Below are positions 34,903 through 44,190 of a DNA stretch of 64,000 nt, piece by piece. Position 1 is the first letter of the stretch, and every line of letters starts with the position of its first letter. This DNA comes from CAMLFJ01 sp040902305 (lineage in GTDB: Bacteria > Methylomirabilota > Methylomirabilia > Rokubacteriales > CSP1-6). The translations under genes were made by a program, and so were the position numbers. Where the stretch lies: contig JBBDXN010000112.1 in assembly GCA_040902305.1 (NCBI GenBank), positions 1 to 64,000 of the forward strand. Reading direction: 5' to 3'. Under the pieces are notes generated by a model. That model ran no database searches, was not told the origin of the DNA, and saw nothing but the letters and a program-made list of their open reading frames with translations.

Positions 34903-36447
34903 ATGGAATTGACCCGACGTGACCTGCTCAAGGGAGCGGCCGCCCTCGGCGCCGCGGCCAGCGTGCCCCTGACCGCAGGCGGCCCGGCCCAGGCCCAGAC
35001 CACCCAGAAGAAAGAGCTGGTGGTCGCCCAGGGCGGCGACATCTCGAAGTTCGACCCGCACTTCAGCACCTCCTCCAACGACATCCGGATCTCGTTCAAC
35101 CTCTTCGACAACCTGGTCAGCCGGCATCCGGACGGCAAGCTCCATCCGGGCCTGGCCACCGAGTGGAAGACGCAGGGGCCGACCGCCTGGGCGTTCAAGC
35201 TGCGCCAGGGCGTGAAGTGGCACAACGGCGACCCGTTCAGCTCGGCGGACGCCAAGTTCAGCCTGGAGCGCACGTGGGATCCGAACGTGAAGACCCGCGT
35301 GAACACCGTGTTCACCACCATCGACCGCATCGAGGCGCCGGACGCGGTGACGCTGATCATCCACACCAAGAAGCCGGACCCGCTGCTGCCGGCGCGCCTG
35401 GCGTTCTACGGCGGCCAGATCGTCCCCAAGAAGTACCTGGAAGCGGTGGGCGGCGACACCTTCAACGCCAAGCCGGTGGGAACGGGACCGGTGCAGTTCG
35501 TGTCGTGGACCAAGGACGACAAGGTGGTGCTGGACGCGAACCCCGGCTACTGGGGCGGTCGGATCAACGTGGACCGCGTCGTCGTCCGCGCGATCCCGGA
35601 GATGGCGCCGCGGATCGCAGCCCTGCTCAAGGGCGAGGTGGACGTGATCACCCAACTCCCGCCCGACCAGGGGGAGCGGGTCAACGCCAACGCCTCCACC
35701 CGCGTCTCGGGCGCGCTCTACGCCGGGCTCTACGTGCTCGCGGTCAACAGCAAGGTCCCGCCGCTCGACAATCCGCTCGTCAAGCAGGCGCTGTCCCTGG
35801 GCATCGACCGCCCGGCCATCGTCAAGGAGCTGTGGAGGGCACGCGGCATCGTCCCCAGCGGCCCCATCGCCAAGGGCGACAACCACTTCGATGCTTCACT
35901 GCCGCCGCTGGCCTACAACCCCAAGGAAGCGCGGGAGCGGCTCAAGAAGGCCGGATACAAGAACGAGGAGATCGTCATCGAGACCACCTCGGGCTACACC
36001 GCCAACGACAAGCCCATGTCCGAGGCGATCGCCGCGATGTGGAAAGACGTGGGGGTGAACGCCAAGGTCGAGATCGTCGAGTACTCGGTCCGCGCCCAGA
36101 AGAATCGCGACCGGAGCTTCAAGGGCCTCTGGTGGTCGGATCCCACGTCCACCCTCGGCGATCCGGACGGCATGATGTGGCGGCTCCTGGCTCCGGGCGG
36201 GCCGCAGGACTACTGGCGTAACGCGAAGTTCGACGAGCTGGGCGAGGCGGCCCGCTTCTCGATCGACGAGAAGTTCCGCGGGCAGGCCTACAAGGACATG
36301 ACGAAGGTCTTCCTCGAGCACTTCCCGTGGCTGCCGGTCATCCAGCCCTACGAGGACTACGGGCTGCAGAAGTACGTGGACTGGACGCCGAACCCGAACC
36401 AGCAGTTCGAGATCCGCCGCTTCAACCTCAAGCTGCGCCGCGCGTAA
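34903..36447 (+). CDS. Peptide/oligopeptide ABC transporter substrate-binding protein
   Basis: A 514-residue SBP family 5 protein that captures peptides or related solutes in the periplasm. The Tat-type signal is TRRDLLKGAAALGAAAS. Family features are LRQGVKWHNGDPFSSADAKF, GTGPVQFVSW, YWGG and VKQALSLGIDRPAIVKELW. GAGGAGG precedes the ATG, and a strong promoter lies upstream. The two permease genes follow after a palindromic repeat. Ligand specificity cannot be read from the sequence. Confidence 0.92.
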   Translation: MELTRRDLLKGAAALGAAASVPLTAGGPAQAQTTQKKELVVAQGGDISKFDPHFSTSSNDIRISFNLFDNLVSRHPDGKLHPGLATEWKTQGPTAWAFKLRQGVKWHNGDPFSSADAKFSLERTWDPNVKTRVNTVFTTIDRIEAPDAVTLIIHTKKPDPLLPARLAFYGGQIVPKKYLEAVGGDTFNAKPVGTGPVQFVSWTKDDKVVLDANPGYWGGRINVDRVVVRAIPEMAPRIAALLKGEVDVITQLPPDQGERVNANASTRVSGALYAGLYVLAVNSKVPPLDNPLVKQALSLGIDRPAIVKELWRARGIVPSGPIAKGDNHFDASLPPLAYNPKEARERLKKAGYKNEEIVIETTSGYTANDKPMSEAIAAMWKDVGVNAKVEIVEYSVRAQKNRDRSFKGLWWSDPTSTLGDPDGMMWRLLAPGGPQDYWRNAKFDELGEAARFSIDEKFRGQAYKDMTKVFLEHFPWLPVIQPYEDYGLQKYVDWTPNPNQQFEIRRFNLKLRRA

Positions 36448-36451
36448 GTCC

Positions 36452-36490
36452 GGCCCCCTCACCCTGCCCTCTCCCCGATGGGGAGAGGGT
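36452..36490. repeat. Dispersed palindrome, copy E (inside the transporter operon)
   Basis: CCCCCTCACCCTG then CCCTCTCCCCGATGGGGAGA and GGGTGGGG. Unlike the other copies it lies between two genes of the same operon, so its hairpin could lower expression of the permeases relative to the binding protein or protect the upstream mRNA. Confidence 0.85.
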
Positions 36491-36513
36491 GGGGAAGAGG
36501 GAGAGCTTCAGTC

Positions 36514-37440
36514 ATGCGCGGGTTCCTCCCGTTCCTCGGTCACCGGCTCTTCCGCGCCTTCATCGCGCTCTGGCTCGTGTCGACGGTGGTCTTCGTCGTC
36601 ATGCGCCTGTCCGGTGATCCGGTCCCGCTGCTGCTGCCGCCCGACGCGCCGCGCAGCGAGATCTTCCGGGTGCGGGCCGAGCTGGGGCTCGATCGTCCGC
36701 TGCCGGTGCAGTACGCGGTGTTCCTCGCCAACCTGGCCCGCGGCGACTTCGGCCGCTCCATCCACTTCCGCGAGCCGGCCTTCAACGTGGTCCGCGGCTA
36801 CCTGGCCGCCACCCTCGAGCTGGGGCTCACCGCGTTTGTCCTGGCCACGCTGGTGGCGGTGCCCGTCGGGCTCTTCTCCGCGATGCGGCGGAACACCGCG
36901 GTGGACCACGCCGCGATGGGGCTGGCCCTGATCGGGCAATCCGCCCCCACCTTCTTCCTGGGCATCCTGTTCATCCTGCTGCTGTCGCTCAAGGCCGACC
37001 TCTTCCCGACCTCGGGCCGCGGCGACTGGCGCCACCTGGTGCTCCCCGCGATGACCCTCGGCGCCTTCACCATGGCCTCCATCGCCCGGCTCACGCGGTC
37101 GGCGGTGCTGGAGGTGCTGGGGGCCGACTACATCCGGACCGCGCGGGCCAAGGGCCTCTCCGAGATGTGGGTGGTGGCCAAGCACACGCTCAAGAACGCG
37201 GCGATCCCGATCGTGACCATCACCGGGCTGCAGTTCGGCACGCTGCTCGGCGGCGCCGTCGTCACCGAGACCGTGTTCTCCTGGCCCGGCATCGGACGGC
37301 TCGCGATCCAGTCCATCTACAACCGCGACTACCCGGTCGTGCAGTGCACCGTGTTCCTCGCCGCGCTGCTGTTCATCGTGATCAACTTCTTCATCGACCT
37401 GATCTATGGTTTCCTCGATCCCCGCATCCGTTCCGGCTGA
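36514..37440 (+). CDS. ABC transporter permease (DppB/OppB family)
   Basis: A 308-residue inner-membrane subunit with six membrane segments. The N-terminal LFRAFIALWLVSTVVFVVMR and LSGDPVPLLLP are typical of DppB. The ATPase-contacting EAA loop is IRTARAKGLSEMWVVAKHTL near residue 210. I chose the ATG at 36514 because upstream residues would be translated from the palindromic repeat. The next permease overlaps its 3' end by 35 bases. Confidence 0.92.
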   Translation: MRGFLPFLGHRLFRAFIALWLVSTVVFVVMRLSGDPVPLLLPPDAPRSEIFRVRAELGLDRPLPVQYAVFLANLARGDFGRSIHFREPAFNVVRGYLAATLELGLTAFVLATLVAVPVGLFSAMRRNTAVDHAAMGLALIGQSAPTFFLGILFILLLSLKADLFPTSGRGDWRHLVLPAMTLGAFTMASIARLTRSAVLEVLGADYIRTARAKGLSEMWVVAKHTLKNAAIPIVTITGLQFGTLLGGAVVTETVFSWPGIGRLAIQSIYNRDYPVVQCTVFLAALLFIVINFFIDLIYGFLDPRIRSG

Positions 37441-38308
37441 CGCCGCGCTCCCGGCCGCCCTCGCGCCCGCGCGGCGCCGGCGGGTGCCGTGGCTGGTGGT
37501 GGCCGGGCTCGGCTTCGTCGGGCTCCTGATCCTGGTCGCGGTGGCGGCTCCGCTGCTCGCGCCCCAGGATCCGACGCGCCAGAGCCTGCGGGGACGCCTC
37601 GCCGCGCCCACGTGGGAAGGCTCCGACGGGCGCGCGCACCTGCTCGGCACCGATCATCTCGGCCGCGACGTGCTCTCGCGCGTGATCCACGGCTCGCGCG
37701 TGTCGCTGCTGGTGGGCTTCGCGGCGGTGGTGGTCGGGGGCGTGCTCGGCTCGGCGGCGGGGATCCTGGCCGGCTTCAGCCGCGGGCGCCTGGACGCGGT
37801 CATCATGACGGTGGCGGACGCGCAGCTCGCCTTCCCGTTCATCCTGCTCGCGATCGGCATCATCGCGGTGCTGGGGCCGAGCTTCCCGACCCTCGTGGTG
37901 GTGATCGGGCTCTCCGGCTGGGTGTCCTACGCCCGCATCCTGCGCTCCCAGGTGCTGGTGGTGCGCTCGCGCGAGTTCGTGGAGTCCATCCACGCGCTGG
38001 GGGGCTCGCTCGCCCGCATCGTGCTCCGCCATGTGCTGCCCAACGTGCTCTCGTCCATCGTGGTCATCGCCACCCTCGAGCTGGCCCGGGCGATCGTGCT
38101 GGAGGCCACGCTCTCGTTCCTGGGGCTGGGGGTCCAGCCGCCCACGCCCTCCTGGGGCGGCATGGTGCACGAGGGCCGCGAGTACCTCGAGTCGGCCTGG
38201 TGGATCTCCACCTTCCCCGGCCTCGTGCTCATGATCACCTCGATCGTGGTCAGCCGCACCGGCGACTGGCTCCGCGACGTGCTGGACCCCACTCTCCGCG
38301 GAGAGTAG
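37406..38308 (+). CDS. ABC transporter permease (DppC/OppC family)
   Basis: A 300-residue partner permease. After a short cytosolic N-terminus come the usual first membrane segment and the GTDHLGRDVLSRVIHGSRVS motif of DppC proteins. The EAA loop is FVESIHALGGSLARIVLRHV. The ATG at 37406 lies inside the end of the upstream permease gene, so translation is coupled. No ATPase gene (dppD/dppF) follows; a carboxymuconolactone decarboxylase-like gene is next. Confidence 0.92.
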   Translation: MVSSIPASVPADAALPAALAPARRRRVPWLVVAGLGFVGLLILVAVAAPLLAPQDPTRQSLRGRLAAPTWEGSDGRAHLLGTDHLGRDVLSRVIHGSRVSLLVGFAAVVVGGVLGSAAGILAGFSRGRLDAVIMTVADAQLAFPFILLAIGIIAVLGPSFPTLVVVIGLSGWVSYARILRSQVLVVRSREFVESIHALGGSLARIVLRHVLPNVLSSIVVIATLELARAIVLEATLSFLGLGVQPPTPSWGGMVHEGREYLESAWWISTFPGLVLMITSIVVSRTGDWLRDVLDPTLRGE

Positions 38309-38327
38309 GGCGGAAAGGACTGAGGCC

Positions 38328-38735
38328 ATGCCGATCACCGAGCTGATCGAATACGAGGCGGCCAGTGCCGAGGTGCGCGCGGTCTACGACGACATCATGG
38401 CCACGCGCAAGACGGACTGGATCAACAACTTCTGGAAGGCCCTCGCCAACCACCCGCCGACCCTGCGCCGCACCTGGGAGAGCATCAAGCAGGTGATGGG
38501 GCCGGGCGCGCTCGACCCGCTGACCAAGGAGATGGTCTACCTCGCGGTGAGCGCGGCCAACGGCTGCGACTACTGCATCGCCTCCCACACCGCGGGCGCG
38601 CGGAAGGCCGGCATGACCGAGGCGATGCGGGGCGAGCTGCTCGCGGTGGTCGGCATGGCCTGCGAGACCAACTCGCTGGCCAACGCCTATCAGGTGCCGG
38701 TGGACGAGCGGTTGCGCGACCCCGACCCGGACTGA
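38328..38735 (+). CDS. Carboxymuconolactone decarboxylase/AhpD-like protein
   Basis: A 135-residue all-helical protein. The redox-active pair is in AANGCDYCIASHT (CxxC with following His), the AhpD-type motif for alkylhydroperoxidase or disulfide reductase activity. It is 19 bases downstream of the permease gene and probably in the same transcript. Its 3' end overlaps the converging DMT permease gene by 46 bases. The exact electron donor and substrate are unknown. Confidence 0.88.
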   Translation: MPITELIEYEAASAEVRAVYDDIMATRKTDWINNFWKALANHPPTLRRTWESIKQVMGPGALDPLTKEMVYLAVSAANGCDYCIASHTAGARKAGMTEAMRGELLAVVGMACETNSLANAYQVPVDERLRDPDPD

Positions 38736-39619
38736 GCCGCCGCGCGCCGCTCCAGGCGCAGATCGGCGGCGGTGTGGGCGGCGAGCGCGGCCAGCACGAT
38801 GGCGCCGCCCACCACCGAGGGCAGGCCCGGATTCTCGCCGATGGCGAGCCACACCCACACCGGTCCCAGCACGCTCTCCAGCACCGCGATCAGGGCCGCC
38901 TCCGCCACCGGGATGCGCCGCGCCCCCGCGGTGAACAGGATCATCCCGAGCCCGAGCTGGCCGCTGCCGAAGAGGGCGAGGAGCAGGAGATCGCCCGCGT
39001 CGGCCGATCCCGGCCGCGCCGAGTAGGACGCCACCAGGCTCGTGAGCGCGGCGGCCAGCGCGGCCGCGGGCAGCATCTGCACGTGGCGCCGGCGGCGCAG
39101 GAGCACGGTGGCCGCCGCGAAGGCCAGCGCCACCGTGAAGGCGAGGAGATCGCCGTCGAGCGAGCCCGCCGCGGGCGCCGCGTAGAAGTACCGCGAGACC
39201 ATGATGGCGCTGCCCAGCAGCGCGACGCTCATCGCCCCCCACGTGCGCCCGGCCACCCGCTCCCCCATCCAGGCCCAGCCGAGCAGCCCGGCCATGAACG
39301 GGCTCAGGCTCTGGATGATCAGCACGTTCGCCACCGAGGTACGGTGGAGCGCCATGATGAAGCAGGTGGACGCGGTCGCGAAGCAGAGCGCCATCGCGAG
39401 CCCGGTCCCGCCCATGCGGAAGAAGACGCCCGCGGTGCCGCGGCCCTCGCGGAGCGCGGTCACGCCCAGCAGGAACGCGGCGCAGAAGAGCCCCCGCCAG
39501 AACACGGTGGTCCACGGATCGGTGTCCGCGGCGCGCGCGAGCAGGCCGCCGGTGCTCCAGCACACTGCGGCGGCGGCGACCAGGAGCCGGCCGCGCTGCG
39601 CTTCGTCCCCGCCGCTCAT
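38690..39619 (-). CDS. DMT superfamily (EamA) permease 1
   Basis: A 309-residue inner-membrane protein with ten hydrophobic segments arranged as two EamA repeats; WSTGGLLARAADTDPWTTVF and RTSVANVLIIQSLSPFMAGL belong to the first and ARRIPVAEAALIAVLESVLG to the second. Members export amino acids or metabolites. Its ATG at 39619 overlaps the stop of the second EamA gene, so they are coupled and may form a heteromer. The final 20 residues are polar and encoded within the overlap with the converging AhpD-like gene. Confidence 0.87.
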   Translation of the reverse strand: MSGGDEAQRGRLLVAAAAVCWSTGGLLARAADTDPWTTVFWRGLFCAAFLLGVTALREGRGTAGVFFRMGGTGLAMALCFATASTCFIMALHRTSVANVLIIQSLSPFMAGLLGWAWMGERVAGRTWGAMSVALLGSAIMVSRYFYAAPAAGSLDGDLLAFTVALAFAAATVLLRRRRHVQMLPAAALAAALTSLVASYSARPGSADAGDLLLLALFGSGQLGLGMILFTAGARRIPVAEAALIAVLESVLGPVWVWLAIGENPGLPSVVGGAIVLAALAAHTAADLRLERRAAAQSGSGSRNRSSTGT

Positions 39620-40500
39620 CGCGCGAGCGCCACGCAGGCGACCCCGGCGAGGACCACCGCGGCGCCGGCCAGCCGCCGCCGCAGGCCGCCTTCCCGGAGC
39701 CACACGCTGCCGATGATCGCGGAGAGCACGATGGACATCTCCCGCGCCGCCACGACGTAGCCGGTCTTCGAGAACTGGAAGGCGAAGAGGACGAGGAGGT
39801 AGCCGGTGGGGCTCATCAGGGCCGCGGCCACGATGGTCCCGCGGTTCAGGCGCCATTCCCGGCGCATCGCGTCCGCCCGGGCCAGCGCCACCGGGGTGAG
39901 GAGGGCGCAGGAGCCCAGCTCCATGAGCCAGATGTAGGCGAGCGGGTGCAGGCGCGCGACCCCCGCCTTGTCGAGCAGGGAGTACGACGCGATCAGCACC
40001 CCGGTCGCGAGCGCCCAGCCGGTGCCCGAGGCGAGGAAAGCCGCCCGCGTCCACGCGCCGGGCCGCCAGTGCAGGAAGAAGATGCCGCTCGCCACGAGGA
40101 CTACCCCGAGCGCGCCGAGCGGGGAGAGGCGCTCGTCCCAGAGCAGGAGCGCGGCCACCGGCACCAGGGCCACCCCGAAGCCGCGCGCGACCGGGTACAC
40201 GAGGGAGAAGTCGCCGGTGGCGTAGGCGCGCCCCAGGGTGAAGAAGTAGAGCGCGTGGAGCACGATGGTGCCGATCACGAAGGGGATCGCGGAGGCGGCG
40301 AAGCCGTGCCGGGCGAGGGTCGCGAGCGCGATCGGCGCGTAGAGCGCGCTCGCGAGCACGCCGACCCACCAGAGGAAGATCACCGGATCGCCCGCGCGCT
40401 TGGTGAGCGCATTCCAGCCCGCGTGGAGCACGGCCGCGCCCAGGACGAGGAGGAGCGCCGCGGCGGTCACCAGGACAGGGTAGGGGTTTCGCCGGGCCAC
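39616..40500 (-). CDS. DMT superfamily (EamA) permease 2
   Basis: A 294-residue protein of ten membrane segments in two EamA repeats (HAGWNALTKRAGDPVIFLWW; TGDFSLVYPVARGFGVALVP; FSKTGYVVAAREMSIVLSAI). The VYPVARGF segment is typical of this subgroup. The GTG start at 40500 lies 30 bases from the divergent cupin gene. It is first in a two-gene unit with permease 1. Substrate unknown. Confidence 0.87.
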   Translation of the reverse strand: MARRNPYPVLVTAAALLLVLGAAVLHAGWNALTKRAGDPVIFLWWVGVLASALYAPIALATLARHGFAASAIPFVIGTIVLHALYFFTLGRAYATGDFSLVYPVARGFGVALVPVAALLLWDERLSPLGALGVVLVASGIFFLHWRPGAWTRAAFLASGTGWALATGVLIASYSLLDKAGVARLHPLAYIWLMELGSCALLTPVALARADAMRREWRLNRGTIVAAALMSPTGYLLVLFAFQFSKTGYVVAAREMSIVLSAIIGSVWLREGGLRRRLAGAAVVLAGVACVALAR

Positions 40501-40530
40501 GCCAAGCGATTACTATGGAGTCCTCGCGTG

Positions 40531-41157
40531 ATGGCCTACTCGCTTCGTCTCATCGAGGATCGGCTCGCCGCGGGCGTGGCGGCGCCCGCGCGCACGTCCG
40601 GCGTGCCCCGCGTGCTCTACGCGGTCTCCGGCGCGCTCCGGGCCACCGCCGGCGGCGCGCCGGTCGCCGCGGTGGGCCCGGGCACCGTGAGCGCTCGCGC
40701 GCCCGGAGAGGCCGCGCGGATCTATCGCGTCGAGCTGGTCCGCCAGCCGCCGCCCGTCGCGGCCGGGCGCGTGCTGCTCGAGCACCCGATCGACCTCGCG
40801 GGTCGGGCGGCCTGGCTCATGCGCTGCGACCGCGTGGACTTCGAGCCCGGCGGCATCGCGCCGCCGCATCGGCATCGGGGCGGGGGCATCCGCTGCCTGC
40901 TCCACGGCCGCCTCGAGGTGACGGTGGCCGACGGCGCGCCGCGCACCGTGCATCCGGGCGAGGCCTGGTTCGAGAGCGGGCGCGAGCCGGTGCTCGCGGT
41001 GTCAGCCGCCGAGACCGAGACCAGCTTCATCCGCTTCTCCATCCAGCCCGCCGAGATCCGCGGCCAGAGCTCCATCCTGTACGTGGATCCGGCCGACGCT
41101 TCCCGCGGCCGCCCCCGCCGCTACACGGTCTACGTGGACGAGCCGATCGCCCTCTGA
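40531..41157 (+). CDS. Cupin-domain protein
   Basis: A 208-residue protein of two beta-barrel halves; the second has the metal-binding cupin motif GGIAPPHRHRGGGIRCLLHG with LEVTVADGAPRTVHPGEAWF near residues 108-150. The histidines PHRHR are probable metal ligands. The ATG at 40531 is directly preceded by an in-frame GTG. The glycosyltransferase gene starts 5 bases after its stop. Function (sensor, dioxygenase or isomerase) is not determinable. Confidence 0.82.
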   Translation: MAYSLRLIEDRLAAGVAAPARTSGVPRVLYAVSGALRATAGGAPVAAVGPGTVSARAPGEAARIYRVELVRQPPPVAAGRVLLEHPIDLAGRAAWLMRCDRVDFEPGGIAPPHRHRGGGIRCLLHGRLEVTVADGAPRTVHPGEAWFESGREPVLAVSAAETETSFIRFSIQPAEIRGQSSILYVDPADASRGRPRRYTVYVDEPIAL

Positions 41158-41162
41158 GCCCA

Positions 41163-42281
41163 TTGCTCATCCTCATCCTCAGCGCCAGCTACGGATCCGG
41201 CCACGCGGAGGCCGCGCGCAGCCTGGCCGCCGCCGTCGAGGCCCGCGGCGGCCGGGCCGTCGTGGTGGATCACTTCCGCGAGCTGGTGCACCCGCTCTTC
41301 GCGCGCCTGAGCCGGGCCGCCTACTACTGCCTCCTCCGCCGCGCGCCCGGGGCGTGGGCGCTCGCCTATACCCTGGGCGACCGCATGGGGCCGGACTCTC
41401 CGTTCGCCTTCGGCATGACCCGCATTGGCACCGAGCGGCTGGCCCACCTGCTCGACACGATGCAGCCCGACGCGGTCATCACCGTCCACGCGACGCCGGC
41501 GGCGGCCATGGCGGCCCTCGCGCTCGGCGGCCGGCGGGTGCCGCCCCATACCACCGCGGTCACCGACTACGTGGCCCACAGCCAGTGGATGCCGCGTCCG
41601 GTGGACCGCTACTGCGTGGCGGCCGAGGAGGTGCGGAACGAGTTCGTGGCGCGCGGCATCCCGCCGGAGCGCGTGGTGGTCACCGGGGTGCCGGTGCGCG
41701 AGGAGTTCGCGCGCGCGGTCGACCCGGCCGCGGCGCGCCGGGCCTTCGGGCTCTCGCCCGACCTGCCCACCATCGTGGCGATGGCGGGCACCCAGGGCTC
41801 GCTCGGGCGGCTCGGCGACGTCACCCGCGCCCTGCTCACGATGGAGCGGCCGATGCAGGCGGTGGTGGTGGCGGGCCGCGACGAGCGCCTCCGCGTCACG
41901 CTCGCCCGCGCGGCCGCGGGCAGCCCGGTGCGGGTGGTGGGCTTCGTCGACGTGCGGATGCTCCTGGCCGCGGCCGACCTGCTCGTGACCAAGGCCGGCG
42001 GCATGACCCTGGCCGAGGCGACCGCGGCGCAGGTGCCGCTGCTCCTCTACGGCTCGCTCCCGGGTCAGGAGCGCGGCAACGAGCGGTTCGCCTCCCGCGC
42101 GGGGATCGCGCTGGTGGCGCGCTCGCGCGGCGAGCTGCGGCGCCTGCTCGACCGGGCGGTGGGCGACCCCGAGACGGTCGAGCGGCTGCAGGGCTCGCTG
42201 CGGCGGCTGCGCCGTCCCGACGCGGCCCAGCACATCGTGGATCTGGTCATCGAGCAGATCGCCACCCGCCGCAACCAGTGA
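41163..42281 (+). CDS. GT28-family glycosyltransferase (MGDG synthase / diacylglycerol glucosyltransferase-like)
   Basis: A 372-residue enzyme that would move a sugar from a UDP-sugar to a lipid acceptor at the inner membrane. The N-terminal LILILSASYGSGHAEAARSL has the GxGH motif of MGDG synthases and processive diacylglycerol glucosyltransferases. The C-terminal nucleotide-sugar site includes LLVTKAGGMTLAEATAAQVP and LPGQERGNERF. The TTG at 41163 starts exactly at the first strand, and longer versions overlap the cupin gene. The TPR gene overlaps its stop codon. It may make glycolipids. Confidence 0.88.
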   Translation: MLILILSASYGSGHAEAARSLAAAVEARGGRAVVVDHFRELVHPLFARLSRAAYYCLLRRAPGAWALAYTLGDRMGPDSPFAFGMTRIGTERLAHLLDTMQPDAVITVHATPAAAMAALALGGRRVPPHTTAVTDYVAHSQWMPRPVDRYCVAAEEVRNEFVARGIPPERVVVTGVPVREEFARAVDPAAARRAFGLSPDLPTIVAMAGTQGSLGRLGDVTRALLTMERPMQAVVVAGRDERLRVTLARAAAGSPVRVVGFVDVRMLLAAADLLVTKAGGMTLAEATAAQVPLLLYGSLPGQERGNERFASRAGIALVARSRGELRRLLDRAVGDPETVERLQGSLRRLRRPDAAQHIVDLVIEQIATRRNQ

Positions 42282-44076
42282 GCACGGTCCGACCCGAGTT
42301 CGCGTTCTGCTTCGAGAGCGGCGAGCGCTCGCTCCGGGAAGGACGCTATGCCGACGCCGAGCAGGCCCTGACCGCCGCGCTGGCCCTCGACCCCCGCAGC
42401 GTGAAGGCGCACTTCAAGCTCGGCCTGGCCCTCGAGCGGCAGCGCCAGTGGGCCCGGGCGGAGGCCGCCTTCCGGGGCGCCATCCGGGGCAAGCGCGATC
42501 ACGCGACCGCGTGGCTGCGGCTCGCGGCGGCGTGCCGGCGCCAGGGCAAGGCGCGGGAGGAGGAGACGGCCGCGCGCGAGGCCGCGCGCCTGGCTCCGCG
42601 GAGCGCGGCGGCGCGCCACGGGCTCGCGGTCACGCTCGCGCGCCTCGCGCGGCCCGAGGAGGCGGTGCGCGAGTTCGAGGAGACGATCCCCTCGCCCCCT
42701 CGAACGCCGTCGCGCGCCACGGCGTGGGCCTGGCGTGGGCCGCGCAGGGGCGCGACGCGGACGCGGCGGCCGCGTTCGCGGAGGCGGTGCGCCTCGACCC
42801 GCGCGCCTACCGAGCCCACGCGCAGCACGCGGAGGCCCTGCGCCGCCTGCGCCGCTGGGGCGAGGCGATGGTCGGCTACCGCGCGGCCGCGGCCCTCCGG
42901 CCGGACGAGCCCATCCTCCCCGGACGGCTCGGGCTGGTGCTCGAGCGCCTGCGCCGCTATCGCGAGGCGGTGGCCGCGTACGCGCGGGCCGCCCGGCTCG
43001 CTCCCGCGAGCGGCCGCTGGCGGGCGCGCGTCGGCCGCGTGCTCGAGCGGCAGGGGCGCTTCGCGGAGGCGGAAGCCGCGCTGCTGGAGGCCCTGCGACA
43101 GGAGCCGGATCTCCTCGACGCCTACCTGGGTCTCGCCACGATCTACCGCCGCCAGGCCAAGTGGGCCGAGGAGGCGCGCGTCTACGAGCGCGCGATCTCG
43201 CTCAAGCCGGACGACGCGCACCTGCACGCCGATCTCGGCCTGGCCCTGGAAGCGCAGGGGCTGCTCGGGGCCGCCGAGGGCGAGTTTCGCCGGGCCGTCG
43301 CGCTGGCGCCCGACAACGCGGCCCTGCACGTCGAGCTCGGCATCGCGATGGGCCGGCAGGGCCGTCACGCGGAGGCGGAGGGGGCGCTGCGCGAGGCGGT
43401 GCGCCTCGATCCGCAGGACGCGGTGGCCCGCTCCAATCTCGCGCTGGGCCTCGGCCGGCAGGGGCGCCACGCCGAGTCCGAGGCGGCGTATCGTCAGGCG
43501 CTCGCGGTGAAGCCCGACGGCGCGCCGCTCCATCGCGGCCTCGGCATGGCGCTGTACTCGCAGGGCAAGCACGCGGCGGCCGAGACCGCCTTCCGCGCGG
43601 CGGTGGCACTCAAGCCGGGCTACGCGCGGGCGTGGGGCGACCTGGGTGAGCTGCTGAGCGAGACCGGCCGCCACGAGGAGGCGATCGAGGCCTTTCGCGA
43701 GGCCATCGCGGTGAAGCCGCGGCGGATCGCCTCGCACCGGGGCCTGGGCGCGCTCCTCGGGCTGCAGGGGCGCGACACCCTCGCCGAGGCCGCGTACCGC
43801 GACGCGCTCGCCCTCCGGCCCGACGACGCGCAGAGCCACTTCGGGTTGTGGACGGCGCTCGAGCGCCAGGGCAAGGTCGTCGAAGCCGAGACGGCTTACC
43901 GCGCGGCCATCGAGGTGAGCCCGGACCTGGGCGACGCCCACGCCCGGCTCGGGAACACGCTGGCCCGCCAGGGCCGGTGGCGAGAGGCCGAGGCCGCGTA
44001 TCGCGAGGCGGTGCGCCTCGATCCGGGCGACGCGCGCGCCCGCGTCGCCCTCAGCGCCGTCCAGCGCCGCCGCTAG
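42278..44076 (+). CDS. TPR-repeat protein, frameshifted
   Basis: About 599 codons made almost wholly of 34-residue tetratricopeptide repeats (for example GRHAEAEGALREAVRLDPQD), roughly 16 in a row. The GTG at 42278 overlaps the glycosyltransferase stop. The first frame runs to EFEETI (about 42688); one base is missing from a C run, and the protein continues as LAPSNAVARHGVGLAWAAQG in another frame to 44076. The indel falls in a homopolymer and both sides keep TPR phase, so a sequencing error is likely. Such proteins scaffold complexes; no enzyme domain is present. Confidence 0.82.
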
Positions 44077-44107
44077 ATGGGCGTCCGAGTAACCTCCGTT
44101 CGAGGGG

Positions 44108-44117
44108 NNNNNNNNNN
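44108..44117. other. Assembly gap (10 N)
   Basis: Ten undetermined bases just after the TPR gene. On the right flank GCCGGCTTCGCCGGC (44122-44136) can form a hairpin, which may have stopped the assembly or act as terminator of the TPR gene. Confidence 1.
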
Positions 44118-44190
44118 CATCGCCGGCTTCGCCGGCGCAACCCGTTCTGGGGGAGGCTCGGAGGGAGCCGTCGAGGCCCCCTCCGATGAA

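Noticed and set aside
36478..36514. Upstream start for the first DppB permease at 36478
   Set aside because: The extra 12 residues (MGRGWGRGRASV) are translated from the dispersed palindromic repeat and do not match the family.
42278..44076. TPR array as a DNA tandem repeat or CRISPR-like locus
   Set aside because: The periodicity is at protein level (34 residues) with degenerate DNA; there are no constant direct repeats with unique spacers.
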